19,001 nucleotides of DNA from an uncultured Collinsella sp. (GCA_959600835.1 CAUGNQ010000040.1:1-19001); one strand, 5' to 3'. Shown: positions 1-8,632, numbered from the stretch's first letter. A program made the numbers and translations. Notes: generated from the sequence alone by a model not told the origin.

Positions 1-34
1 GAAAGAAGCTGCGCCGCGGGGGAGGCGGCCCCCA

Positions 35-628
35 ATGGCTTTCTCATATCGTCTTGGTATCACCTCGCCCTTCGATTTATGCGGAATGGTCGACGCCGGC
101 TCGCGTGCCACCTCGCTCTCCTTTATCTGTCGCGGCGTGTTTTACGAAGATGGAATTCCCACCGGAAGTTGGCAGTCAAAGTTGCCACTGCTCGGTCAGA
201 TCGACGGATGCTCCCCCTATTTCTGCCTTGGACCTCAGACGCTAAACTATCTAATCGACGACCAGCCACTCGACTTCATCACCCTCGCCTACGACTACGC
301 ACCAAACACCGATGAGCGCCACATGAACCAAGTCCTCGACAAGATGCTTGGACAGTGCGGGCTCACCGAGGAGGCCGGTCGAACCATCTATAGCAACCAG
401 AAATTAAAGCGAACAGAACTCCGCCGTGTCGGAAAAATCAAAGGGCGAAACGGGGCCGCCTACTGGGATGCCTGGGCAACACGCGACAAGGGCGAATTCG
501 GACACAGCACCTATATGGTCACTGTCTACACCAAAGACGGAATTAAGGACAATGTTGACGATTTCGCGTCATCCAAACTCGGCATCCCCAAAACAACCAA
601 ACCCGCCAGCCCAGATGAAATTCTGTAG
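35..628 (+). CDS. Hypothetical protein, 197 aa, no recognised family
   Basis: I do not recognise this protein. It reads as a soluble, mixed-composition polypeptide with no signal peptide or membrane segment. The first half is rich in aromatic and hydrophobic residues with several Cys, the middle (about 130-145) is basic, and the C-terminus ends in a Pro/Lys-rich tail. The ATG at 35 follows GGAGG at 21-25 with a 9-base spacer, so the start is plausible. The same frame is open back to base 2, however, so the gene could begin outside the window. Base composition is visibly less GC-rich than in the housekeeping genes to the right, which hints at an accessory origin. An intrinsic terminator follows at 682-719. 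The gene is real with fair confidence; its function is unknown. Confidence 0.6.
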   Translation: MAFSYRLGITSPFDLCGMVDAGSRATSLSFICRGVFYEDGIPTGSWQSKLPLLGQIDGCSPYFCLGPQTLNYLIDDQPLDFITLAYDYAPNTDERHMNQVLDKMLGQCGLTEEAGRTIYSNQKLKRTELRRVGKIKGRNGAAYWDAWATRDKGEFGHSTYMVTVYTKDGIKDNVDDFASSKLGIPKTTKPASPDEIL

Positions 629-681
629 AGCCGCCCATTAACATGCCGCTCAACAATCACAACAGCATCGAGCTCGTCCCC

Positions 682-719
682 ACCACCACAAAGGTGCCTG
701 CCCCCTTTGTGGTGGTTTT
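682..719 (+). terminator. Intrinsic terminator after the 197-aa gene
   Basis: A perfect 13-bp inverted repeat (682-694 with 704-716) has a 9-base loop, and a T-run (716-719) closes it. On the opposite strand no T-run follows, so it acts on + strand transcripts. It lies about 55 bases after the stop of the 197-residue gene. Confidence 0.75.
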
Positions 720-720
720 C

Positions 721-755
721 GACAAAAAGAAGCCGCCCCAATAAAAAGGGGCGGC
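721..755 (-). terminator. Intrinsic terminator facing the aconitase-family gene
   Basis: The perfect 8-bp repeat GCCGCCCC (732-739) / GGGGCGGC (748-755) encloses an A-rich loop. Read on the minus strand, TTCTTTTT follows immediately (bases 731 to 724). This is a good intrinsic terminator for leftward transcription coming from the gene at 902-3202, about 150 bases beyond its stop. Confidence 0.65.
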
Positions 756-813
756 ATCAAGTAAGTCTATTTATTAGCGTCCCCCAAGACCCAACGAGAA
801 CGCAGAAATGTAG

Positions 814-885
814 CCCGGGGCTTACCCTTTCCCGAACGCGACCCTCGCGAAGCGCGTGAGCGAGCGGGAAAGGGTAAGCCCCGGG
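814..885. repeat. Long perfect inverted repeat, 21-bp arms
   Basis: Arms 814-834 and 865-885 are perfect 21-base complements starting CCCGGGGCTTACCC, separated by a 30-base GC-rich spacer that can itself fold weakly. It lies 16 bases beyond the stop of the aconitase-family gene. No T-run follows on either strand, so it is not a standard terminator, although a structure this stable could stall polymerase or protect the 3' end. It may belong to the family of intergenic palindromes seen at several other places in this window. Confidence 0.8.
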
Positions 886-901
886 CGGACAATTAAGTGC
901 G

Positions 902-3202
902 TTACTCGGCAGCGGCCTTGAACTTGTTGTAGTTGATGAGGCAGCCGGCCTTGACGATGGCACGCTCCTCTGCCGTCATATCGGCAATGTAGAGCTCAAT
1001 CTGCTCGACCGCACCATCGGCGCGCACCACGTAGGCGGTGATGTTCTTCAGGTCGCCATCGAGCGCGGCACGGATACCCGGCACAAAGACGTAATCGCCC
1101 ACCTCAAAGTTGGGCTCCGCCTCCATCTGGAAGGGCACCATGCCCCAGTTCATCACGTTGGAGCGATAGCGCTTGGTGGCGTACTCGTGGACGATGTTGG
1201 CCAGGCCACCAATGACGCGCTGGCAGCTCGCGGCCTGCTCGCGGGCAGAACCGTCGCCGGGCTTTTTGGCATAGATCATGGAGCCAAACTCGGTCGCCTT
1301 GGCATCGGCCGTAACACCCGCGCCGGCCAGTGCCTTGAACACGCCAGCAAGCTCGGCATCGAGCGCCGCCAGGTCGCCCGCGGACTCACCGGCAACGCGA
1401 CGCTTCTCCACAGCGTCGACCTCCTTGGAGCGACCCACGTAGGCCGGGTCGCGGCGGCTCAGCGTAAACTCAGCCAGGCCCAGCGGGTTGGAGCGGAAGG
1501 AGCTCGTCTCGCCCGAGGGAATGAGCTCGTCGGTCGTGGTGACCGGGTCCATGATCTTGGAGCAAACCTTGAGCAGGATGTCGTCGCCGAGCGGCTCCAT
1601 CGCGGGCCACGGCTTGATGTTGGGGCCTTCGACCAGCTCGTCGGCAGGCTCCGCCTTGCCAAAGCCCCAGTACACGCGCTTCTTGTACGGCGCGTCGTCA
1701 AAGGTGTACTCGCAGGCCTCGTCCCAAGTGTCCTCGGGCAGGTCGGTCGCCGGCGTCAGGACGCCGCCGTTGGCAGCCGTTGCCGCAATGGAGCGGGCGT
1801 CCATCAGGGCCACGGCGCTCAGCTGGCCATTACCCGGCTTGGAACCCTCGCGGTTGGGGAAGTTGCGCGTGGTGTGACGGATCGAAAGGCCGTTGTTGGC
1901 GGGCGTGTCGCCGGCGCCGAAGCACGGGCCGCAGAATGCCGTGCGCACGATTGCGCCGGCCTCCATGAGGTCGTAGATGTAGCCGCGGCGTGTAAGTTCG
2001 AGCGCCACGGGCTGGCTCGTGGGATAGACCGACAGCGAGAACTCGCCGCAGCCGGTATTGGCGCCCTTGAGCACGCGGGCAGCCTGGACCACGGAGTCAT
2101 AGTTGCCGCCCGAGCAGCCGGCGATAACGCCCTGCTGCACGTGCAGCTTGCCGTCGACGATCTTGTCGAGCAGGCTAAAGTGCGTCTTGCCCTCGCCGAT
2201 CTTGGCGGCCTCGAGCTCCACCTCGTGCAGGATGTCCTCGAGGTTCTCGTTGAGCTCGTCGATCTCAAAGCCGTTGGAAGGATGGAACGGCAGTGCGATC
2301 ATGGGCTTGATGCTCGACAGGTCGACCTCGACGCAACCGTCGTAGTAGGCGACATCGGCGGGCTTGAGCTCGCGATAGTCGTCGCCGCGGCTGTGCATGG
2401 TCAAAAACGCGTGCGTGTCCTCGTCGGTGGCCCAGATGCTCGACAGGCAGGTGGTCTCGGTGGTCATGACGTCAACGCCGTTGCGGTAGTCGGTCGTCAT
2501 GCTCGCGATGCCCGGGCCCACAAACTCCATGACATTGTTCTTGACGTAGCCCTTGGCAAAGACGGCGCGAATGATGGCGAGCGCCACGTCGTGCGGGCCG
2601 ACGCCGGGGCGCGGGGCGCCCGTGAGGTAGATGGCCACGACGCCGGGATAGGCGACATCGTAGGTGTCGCGCAGCAGCTGCTTTGCCAACTCGCCGCCGC
2701 CCTCGCCCACGGCTATGGTACCCAGGGCACCATAGCGGGTGTGCGAGTCGGAACCCAGGATCATCTTGCCGCAACCGGCGAAGTTCTCGCGCATAAAGGA
2801 GTGGATGACGGCGATGTGCGGCGGAACGAAGATGCCGCCGTACTTCTTGGCTGCGGAAAGGCCAAAGACGTGGTCGTCCTCGTTGATGGTGCCGCCCACG
2901 GCGCACAGCGAGTTGTGGCAGTTGGTGAGCACGTAGGGCAGCGGGAACTGCTCCATGCCCGAGGCGCGCGCCGTCTGGATGATGCCGACAAAGGTGATGT
3001 CATGGCTCGCCATGGCGTCGAAGCGAATCTTGAGCGCCTCGGGGTCGCCGGACGTATTGTGTGCCTGAAGGATCGAATACGCGATGGTGCCGCGCTTGGC
3101 ATCCTCGGGCGTCTGCGTAATACCGCGCTCAGCAGCCTCGGCCGCAGGCACAACCTCGCTGCCGCCGCGCAGGTAGATGCCGTCCTCGTACAGCTTGACC
3201 AT
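902..3202 (-). CDS. Aconitase-family hydratase (aconitate hydratase or YbhJ-like)
   Basis: This 766-residue protein is a [4Fe-4S] hydro-lyase of the aconitase superfamily. If it is a true aconitase it interconverts citrate and isocitrate, which in a fermentative anaerobe would feed 2-oxoglutarate and glutamate synthesis. Visible features are GSDSH (150-154), the three expected cluster ligands Cys363 (in AGCSGGNYDS), Cys424 and Cys427 (in FCGPC), and the C-terminal swivel-domain motif GDGSAREQAAS (about 649-659) that matches the substrate-binding Arg region of aconitases. Length fits the monomeric bacterial family. The start is the ATG at 3202, preceded by GGGAG; an upstream in-frame ATG at 3256 has no good ribosome site. 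No citrate synthase or isocitrate dehydrogenase gene is adjacent. The sequence seems closer to the uncharacterised YbhJ-type hydratases than to AcnA, so the substrate is uncertain. Confidence 0.88.
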   Translation of the reverse strand: MVKLYEDGIYLRGGSEVVPAAEAAERGITQTPEDAKRGTIAYSILQAHNTSGDPEALKIRFDAMASHDITFVGIIQTARASGMEQFPLPYVLTNCHNSLCAVGGTINEDDHVFGLSAAKKYGGIFVPPHIAVIHSFMRENFAGCGKMILGSDSHTRYGALGTIAVGEGGGELAKQLLRDTYDVAYPGVVAIYLTGAPRPGVGPHDVALAIIRAVFAKGYVKNNVMEFVGPGIASMTTDYRNGVDVMTTETTCLSSIWATDEDTHAFLTMHSRGDDYRELKPADVAYYDGCVEVDLSSIKPMIALPFHPSNGFEIDELNENLEDILHEVELEAAKIGEGKTHFSLLDKIVDGKLHVQQGVIAGCSGGNYDSVVQAARVLKGANTGCGEFSLSVYPTSQPVALELTRRGYIYDLMEAGAIVRTAFCGPCFGAGDTPANNGLSIRHTTRNFPNREGSKPGNGQLSAVALMDARSIAATAANGGVLTPATDLPEDTWDEACEYTFDDAPYKKRVYWGFGKAEPADELVEGPNIKPWPAMEPLGDDILLKVCSKIMDPVTTTDELIPSGETSSFRSNPLGLAEFTLSRRDPAYVGRSKEVDAVEKRRVAGESAGDLAALDAELAGVFKALAGAGVTADAKATEFGSMIYAKKPGDGSAREQAASCQRVIGGLANIVHEYATKRYRSNVMNWGMVPFQMEAEPNFEVGDYVFVPGIRAALDGDLKNITAYVVRADGAVEQIELYIADMTAEERAIVKAGCLINYNKFKAAAE

Positions 3203-3217
3203 ACTGTCTCCCACTCT

Positions 3218-3235
3218 GCCCAAAACGATTTGGGC
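3218..3235 (-). other. Small hairpin in the hydratase leader
   Basis: GCCCAAA (3218-3224) pairs with TTTGGGC (3229-3235) over a 4-base loop, 16 bases upstream of the ATG at 3202 and just before the GGGAG ribosome site. It could modulate translation of the hydratase mRNA. I see no clear -35/-10 pair upstream. Confidence 0.35.
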
Positions 3236-3333
3236 GCATAGCATACATTCGTTCAATATCGTGCCATAGAACAGTTGCCAGCGGGTTACGAATCTGCACG
3301 TTCACTTTATCTCAGTAAAGCAAAGAACGAGTT

Positions 3334-3473
3334 GGGTGCCGGGGGCAGACTTAGACGCCGAAATGACGAGAGTGGATAATCTCCCACTTTGAGCCTGCAA
3401 ACAGGCCAAAAACGGGAGATTATCCACTCTCATTCTGCGGGCACTCATTTAAGTCTGTCCCCAATGAGTGCCC
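3334..3473. repeat. Nested intergenic palindromic element (REPIN-like)
   Basis: Three nested pairings lie in this gap. The outer pair is GGGGGCAGACTTA (3341-3353) with TAAGTCTGTCCCC (3450-3462), 12 of 13 matching. The inner pair is a perfect 18-bp repeat (3368-3385 with 3414-3431, 28-base spacer). The right end is a hairpin with an 11-bp stem (3439-3449 with 3463-3473) that encloses the GGGGACAGACTTA core. No transposase is nearby and neither strand has a terminator-type T-run. It occupies the gap between hspR and the hydratase gene, and the core resembles that of the element between nikR and hypF. Confidence 0.65.
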
Positions 3474-3489
3474 GGCAGCGTCAGCGGAG

Positions 3490-3906
3490 CTATAGGTCGC
3501 TACCCGTACCTAGCAGCTTGCGCATGACTTGCTCGGGGTTGACCGAGCCGTCGCGCGGGGCCAGGGCGGTGATCTTCTTCTGCATCTTATACTCGTGCAG
3601 CTCGTCCTCGAGCTGGCGCACGCGGGCGCGGAGCTTTTCGTTCTCGCGCTCGCGCTCCTCGGCACGCTCCTTCATATCGAGGATGCGCACCACGCCGGCA
3701 AGGTTGATGCCCTCGTCAGTCAGCTGGTTGATGAGCTCCAGGCGCTCGATATCGGCACGCGAATACAGACGCGTGTTGCCGCCCGAGCGCTGGGGGTTCA
3801 CCAAGCCCTTGGACTCGTAGACGCGCAGAGTCTGCGGGTGCATGCCGGTCAGCTCGGCCGCCACGCTGATCATGTACAGCGGTTTGTTCCTATTGTCCTC
3901 GGCCAT
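3490..3906 (-). CDS. hspR: HspR, MerR-family heat-shock repressor
   Basis: A 138-residue MerR-type DNA-binding protein. The N-terminal winged helix-turn-helix spans about 9-75 (YMISVAAELTGMHPQTLRVY, then the wing with NTRLYS). A charged coiled coil (about 78-108) follows for dimerisation, then a short basic tail. In actinomycetes HspR represses the dnaK operon by binding HAIR repeats, often with DnaK as co-repressor. Its position as the last gene of dnaK-grpE-dnaJ-hspR supports this role over other MerR functions, and implies autoregulation. The ATG at 3906 follows AAAGGGG. It lies 72 bases after dnaJ. No cysteine metal or redox site is visible. Confidence 0.9.
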   Translation of the reverse strand: MAEDNRNKPLYMISVAAELTGMHPQTLRVYESKGLVNPQRSGGNTRLYSRADIERLELINQLTDEGINLAGVVRILDMKERAEERERENEKLRARVRQLEDELHEYKMQKKITALAPRDGSVNPEQVMRKLLGTGSDL

Positions 3907-3978
3907 GCTACCTGACCCCTTTCCGTCTCGTTATCGTCCATCATAAGCCCGCGGGCGTGGGCGTGCGCCGCGACCGCC

Positions 3979-4944
3979 CTAGTACGTCGCCTTGTAACGA
4001 TTGACCTTCTCGCGATAGTCGCGCGTGTCGGCCTCGCGCAGCTTGGTCATGGCATCGCGTTCATCGTCGGACAGGTTCGTGGGAACCTGCACCTTGATCT
4101 CGACGAGCAGCGCGCCCGTGCGGCCACGGTGCTTAACATCGGGCGCGCCCATCTCCTTAAAGCGGAACTTCTTGCCCGTCTGGGTGCCCGCCGGCACCTT
4201 CAGACGAACCGTCGCGCCGCCGGGTGTGGGCACATCCACCGTGCAGCCGAGCGCCGCCTCGTAAACCGAGATCGGTACCTCCATGGTCACATCGGCACCC
4301 TTGCGCTTAAACAGCGGGTGCTCCTCCACATGCGTGGTCACGACCAGGTCGCCGCGCTCGCCACCCGCAACGCCATACTCGCCGCGACGCTTGTAGCGTA
4401 GTTTGCCGCCGTCGACCGCACCTGCGGGAACCGAGACCGTAATGGTTTGCTGCTCGCCCGTCGAGGGAATGCGATAGGTGACCTTGTGCGTCACGCCGCG
4501 AAACGCGTCCTCGGCCGTCACGTCGACAGTCAGCGACAGGTCGCCGCCCTTGCGAGCACGGCTGCGACCCGCACCGGCACCGGCATTACCCGCAGCCCCG
4601 GCAAAGCCCGAGCCCCAATCGCTGCCCCAAGCGCCGTTGCCGCTAAAGATGCTGTCGAAGATATCGCCCCAGCCGCTGGCGCCCGCGCCGGCACCGTAGC
4701 CGCCGCCATACGCGCCGCCCGCGCCCGGCATGCCGCCGAACATGAGCATCTGGTCGTACTCTTTGCGCTTCTTCTCGTCCGAAAGCGTCTCGTAAGCCTC
4801 GCTAATCTCCTTGAACTTGGCCTCGTCGCCGCCGGCATCGGGGTGATATTTTTGCGCGAGCTTGCGAAACGCGCTCTTGATCTCTTTGTCGGAGGCGCTC
4901 TTGGATACGCCCAGGATGTCATAGAAGGTTTTGCCTGCAGCCAT
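3979..4944 (-). CDS. dnaJ: DnaJ/CbpA-type J-domain co-chaperone lacking the zinc finger
   Basis: A 321-residue J-protein that stimulates the ATPase of DnaK and delivers clients to it. The J domain is residues 6-68 with the HPD motif at 34-36. A long Gly/Ala/Tyr/Phe-rich linker follows (about 70-135), then the two beta-barrel client-binding domains (about 140-310). The four CxxCxGxG zinc-finger repeats of class A DnaJ are absent, so this is a class B (CbpA-like) protein. The ATG at 4944 has a strong AGGAGAGGAG ribosome site. It sits in the heat-shock cluster but is separated from grpE by 107 bases that hold two hairpins, so its expression may be partly independent. Confidence 0.92.
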   Translation of the reverse strand: MAAGKTFYDILGVSKSASDKEIKSAFRKLAQKYHPDAGGDEAKFKEISEAYETLSDEKKRKEYDQMLMFGGMPGAGGAYGGGYGAGAGASGWGDIFDSIFSGNGAWGSDWGSGFAGAAGNAGAGAGRSRARKGGDLSLTVDVTAEDAFRGVTHKVTYRIPSTGEQQTITVSVPAGAVDGGKLRYKRRGEYGVAGGERGDLVVTTHVEEHPLFKRKGADVTMEVPISVYEAALGCTVDVPTPGGATVRLKVPAGTQTGKKFRFKEMGAPDVKHRGRTGALLVEIKVQVPTNLSDDERDAMTKLREADTRDYREKVNRYKATY

Positions 4945-4966
4945 CGTAGCTCCTCTCCTGTTTCAT

Positions 4967-4987
4967 CCGCCGTCCAGCGGACGGCGG
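4967..4987 (-). other. Tight hairpin just upstream of the dnaJ ribosome site
   Basis: A perfect 9-bp stem (CCGCCGTCC, 4967-4975, with 4979-4987) has a 3-base loop. It ends about 22 bases before the dnaJ start codon and immediately before its purine-rich ribosome site. It could be an RNA processing or stabilising element at the 5' end of the dnaJ-hspR message. Confidence 0.5.
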
Positions 4988-5016
4988 CTCATGCTTTCAT
5001 ATGGCACTAGGTCAGA

Positions 5017-5046
5017 AAGGGCCCCGGGTGTTGCCCCGGGGCCCTT
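5017..5046 (-). terminator. Terminator or attenuator between grpE and dnaJ
   Basis: A perfect 12-bp repeat (AAGGGCCCCGGG, 5017-5028, with 5035-5046) has a 6-base loop and begins 6 bases after the grpE stop. On the minus strand the stem is followed only by TTTCT, a weak T-run. Complete or partial termination would keep dnaK-grpE mRNA in excess over dnaJ-hspR. Confidence 0.6.
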
Positions 5047-5051
5047 CTCAA

Positions 5052-5894
5052 TTACTCCTCGGTGCTCTCAGCCGTATCGGCCGCAGCATCCTCGGGCGCC
5101 GCTTCGGGCTCCGGTGCGGGGCGCTTCTCGCCACCGTAGGTCACCGTCACCATCGCGGAACGCAGAATGCGATCCGCCATGCGGTAGCCCTTCTGGTACA
5201 CGTCGTTGACGGTCTCGTCGTACTGCGATGCGTCCTCGACGCGACCCACAGCCTGGTGCTCGAGCGGATCGAACGCCTCGCCCTTGGGGTCGATGGGCTC
5301 AACGCCCTCGTGCGCAAACACATCGAGCAGCTTGGCATGCACCGCATCAACGCCATCGACGAACTGCTTAAAGTCGTCGGAAAGCTCCTGGCTACGGGCA
5401 TGGTCGATTGCACGCTCGATATCGTCAACCACCGGCAACAGCGCGGTGACAAGCTTCTCGGTCGCGCGCTCGCGCTCGGCGATACGCTCGCTGGCGGTGC
5501 GGCGACGGAAGTTCTCCCAGTCGGCCTGCAGACGGGCGGTACGCTCGGTGGCGTCCTTTGCCTTGTCCTCGGCGGCCTTCTGAGCCTCTGCCGCAGCATC
5601 GAGCTCGCTGCGTACGTCGGCAAGCTCCTTTTGGGCCTGCTCGAACTTGAGCTTAAAGTCGTTGTCGGCGGCTTCCTCACCGGCGCGGATAGCGGCTTCC
5701 ACCATCTCGTCCTCGGTCATCGTCGCCTCCTTGTTGGAATCCTCTACCTGGTTCTCGGCAGCCTCGGCGGCCTCGGCCTCGTTGGCCTCGGTATCGTCGA
5801 CGGCCTCTACGGGAATCTTCACGTCCTTCTCCTCAGAGTCAACGGGGGCGGCGCCAGCGGCGGCCGCCTCCGTGCGAGCTTTACGGGCGGACAT
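5052..5894 (-). CDS. grpE: GrpE, nucleotide exchange factor for DnaK
   Basis: A 280-residue GrpE that releases ADP from DnaK. Residues 1-75 form an acidic, Ala/Glu-rich disordered extension. A long coiled coil follows (about 80-135), then the four-helix and beta-wing domain with the family signature (FDPLEHQAV, about 209-217, and NDVYQKGYRMADRILRSAMV, about 230-249). An acidic Ala/Pro tail closes the protein. It is longer than E. coli GrpE (197 aa) because of the two disordered ends. The ATG at 5894 lies 2 bases after the dnaK stop, so the two are translationally close; GAGGA upstream serves as ribosome site. A second possible start is the internal Met before the TEDEMVEAA segment. Confidence 0.95.
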   Translation of the reverse strand: MSARKARTEAAAAGAAPVDSEEKDVKIPVEAVDDTEANEAEAAEAAENQVEDSNKEATMTEDEMVEAAIRAGEEAADNDFKLKFEQAQKELADVRSELDAAAEAQKAAEDKAKDATERTARLQADWENFRRRTASERIAERERATEKLVTALLPVVDDIERAIDHARSQELSDDFKQFVDGVDAVHAKLLDVFAHEGVEPIDPKGEAFDPLEHQAVGRVEDASQYDETVNDVYQKGYRMADRILRSAMVTVTYGGEKRPAPEPEAAPEDAAADTAESTEE

Positions 5895-5896
5895 GA

Positions 5897-7789
<1,893 letters not shown>

Positions 7790-7817
7790 TAGAAATTCCC
7801 TCTCTCTTGTGCGTTTG

Positions 7818-7845
7818 CACCGACTCGGCGGTCTGCCGAGCGGTG
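7818..7845 (-). other. Hairpin in the dnaK 5' leader
   Basis: Stem CACCG-A-CTCGGC (7818-7829) pairs with GCCGAG-CGGTG (7835-7845): 11 base pairs with one bulged A and a 5-base loop. It lies about 28 bases before the dnaK ATG on the message. It could stabilise the mRNA; it is too GC-rich for a simple heat-melting thermometer and does not cover the ribosome site. Confidence 0.45.
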
Positions 7846-7898
7846 TTTCGGCTTGTCTTTCAGGATGTAGTGTATCCCCTTATGGGCCGGAATATACA

Positions 7899-7925
7899 AA
7901 ATCTAAGTCAATTCATATAAGATTT
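7899..7925 (-). promoter_or_regulatory. AT-rich imperfect palindrome, candidate dnaK promoter/operator
   Basis: The segment has AAATCT at one end and AGATTT at the other over 27 bases, and contains TTGACT on the minus strand (7906-7911), a possible -35. No -10 at normal spacing is convincing: TATATT lies only 9 bases on. No CTTGAGT-N7-ACTCAAG HAIR site was found in the gap, so the HspR operator here may have diverged. This is a weak candidate based on position and symmetry only. Confidence 0.3.
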
Positions 7926-7929
7926 CTTA

Positions 7930-7988
7930 TTGCCGAGAGTTTAGGTTCGCAAATACGCAGGTAGACGCACTGTTTGAGTTCTCGGCAA
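7930..7988. repeat. 9-bp inverted repeat flanking a 41-base spacer
   Basis: TTGCCGAGA (7930-7938) is perfectly repeated in inverse orientation at 7980-7988. The right arm is followed by AATCTATCGAG. A related string, TCGGCAAATTTAT, recurs near 8196. The function is unknown; it could be a remnant of the same repeat family that fills 8053-8160. Confidence 0.4.
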
Positions 7989-8052
7989 ATCTATCGAGAT
8001 CTATGTAGAGATGGCTGAGGTTTGGGTCCGAGGGTGCCTGGGGCTGCCTTGC

Positions 8053-8098
8053 GGAAAGCTCGTCCCGGTTTGAGCGTGGATTCCGGGACACAGTTTCC
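8053..8098. repeat. 46-base hairpin repeat, copy 1
   Basis: An imperfect palindrome with outer stem GGAAA/TTTCC and inner stem TCCCGG/CCGGGA around a TTTGAGC-containing loop. It matches copy 2 at 8115-8160 at roughly three quarters of positions with no gaps. Neither copy codes for anything plausible. Confidence 0.65.
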
Positions 8099-8114
8099 TC
8101 TTGAAGGCTCAGCC

Positions 8115-8160
8115 GGAAGCTACATCCCAGTTTGAGCACCGATTCCGGGACGCAGCTTCC
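8115..8160. repeat. 46-base hairpin repeat, copy 2
   Basis: The second copy of the repeat starts 62 bases after the first and has the same length. The outer stem is GGAAGCT/AGCTTCC (perfect 7 bp), the inner stem TCCC/GGGA, and the loop keeps GTTTGAGC. A degenerate third fragment (CCGGAAACTGGGGCCC) begins near 8175. The spacer between copies is only 16 bases and not repeated, so this is not a CRISPR array. Confidence 0.65.
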
Positions 8161-8357
8161 GCCGGGCGGTCCAACCGGAAACTGGGGCCCGTTTTTCGGC
8201 AAATTTATGGGATGCGCTTTCCGCAAGTGCGCTCAATCGCCCTATATTTCAAGTCACCTATAGCTAACATTTGCGCAGCTCAACGGCCTCACCTGCATAT
8301 TTTTTAGTAAGCCGTGGCATACTCGGCGAACGGTATGAAGATGCCGGTCAGAGGGTA

Positions 8358-8385
8358 TTGCAAACGGTCGCTCCCGTGGTATGTT
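8358..8385 (+). promoter_or_regulatory. Candidate ferredoxin promoter
   Basis: TTGCAA (8358-8363) and TATGTT (8380-8385) are separated by 16 bases, about 60 bases before the ferredoxin ATG. Each matches the sigma-70 consensus at four of six positions, so this is only a moderate candidate. Confidence 0.35.
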
Positions 8386-8399
8386 TTTGCCCGAATCAA

Positions 8400-8427
8400 A
8401 CCGACGCGCATCGCCTGTAGCGTCGGT
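8400..8427 (+). other. Hairpin in the ferredoxin 5' leader
   Basis: ACCGACGC (8400-8407) pairs perfectly with GCGTCGGT (8420-8427) over a 12-base loop, ending 4 bases before the AGAGAGGA ribosome site. It may stabilise the short, probably abundant ferredoxin mRNA. Confidence 0.45.
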
Positions 8428-8446
8428 CAACAGAGAGGAAACTACC

Positions 8447-8632
8447 ATGGCTCATCCCGTAATTGATGCCGACGAGTGCATCGCTTGTGGCGTTTGCGTC
8501 GACTCCTGCCCCGCTGGCGTTCTGGAGCTTCAGGACGTCGCCACCGTCGCTGACGAGGATTCCTGCGTCGCCTGTGGCGCTTGCCAGGACGCTTGCCCCG
8601 CTGGCGCGATCACCGAGATCGTCGAGGAGTAA
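8447..8632 (+). CDS. 2[4Fe-4S] bacterial-type ferredoxin
   Basis: A 61-residue clostridial-type ferredoxin, a small cytoplasmic low-potential electron carrier. It has two cluster motifs of the form CxxCxxCxxxCP: CIACGVCVDSCP and CVACGACQDACP. The two halves are clearly an internal duplication. Likely partners in an anaerobe are pyruvate:ferredoxin oxidoreductase and hydrogenase, none of which is in this window. The ATG at 8447 follows AGAGAGGA with about 7 bases of spacing; an upstream in-frame ATG at 8381 has no ribosome site and lies in the predicted leader. The gene is monocistronic, with its own leader hairpin and terminator. Confidence 0.95.
   Translation: MAHPVIDADECIACGVCVDSCPAGVLELQDVATVADEDSCVACGACQDACPAGAITEIVEE

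Larger units (their letters stand above)
7790..8446. other. 657-base non-coding gap between divergent dnaK and ferredoxin genes
   Basis: I find no convincing gene here. The open frames that cross it lack ribosome sites and pass through repeats. The left part (7790-7990) is the dnaK leader and promoter zone, more AT-rich than its surroundings at about 7890-7930. The centre (8040-8200) holds two related hairpin repeats and a partial third. The right part (8300-8446) is the ferredoxin promoter and leader. Individual elements are listed separately. Confidence 0.6.

Noticed and set aside
643..744. 33-codon open frame after the 197-aa gene
   Set aside because: It runs through both terminator stems, has no ribosome site and its product has no recognisable features.
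1187..3241. 684-codon open frame antisense to the hydratase gene
   Set aside because: It is a GC-bias shadow: low-complexity Ala/Gly/Val/His/Arg composition, no family motifs and no ribosome site, while the opposite strand has complete aconitase motifs.
8053..8160. Repeats in the dnaK-ferredoxin gap considered as a CRISPR array
   Set aside because: There are only two imperfect copies with a 16-base spacer, and no cas genes in the window.
7927..8226. 99-codon minus-strand open frame in the dnaK-ferredoxin gap
   Set aside because: It is made of the two hairpin repeats and the inverted repeat, and lacks a ribosome site and plausible protein composition.
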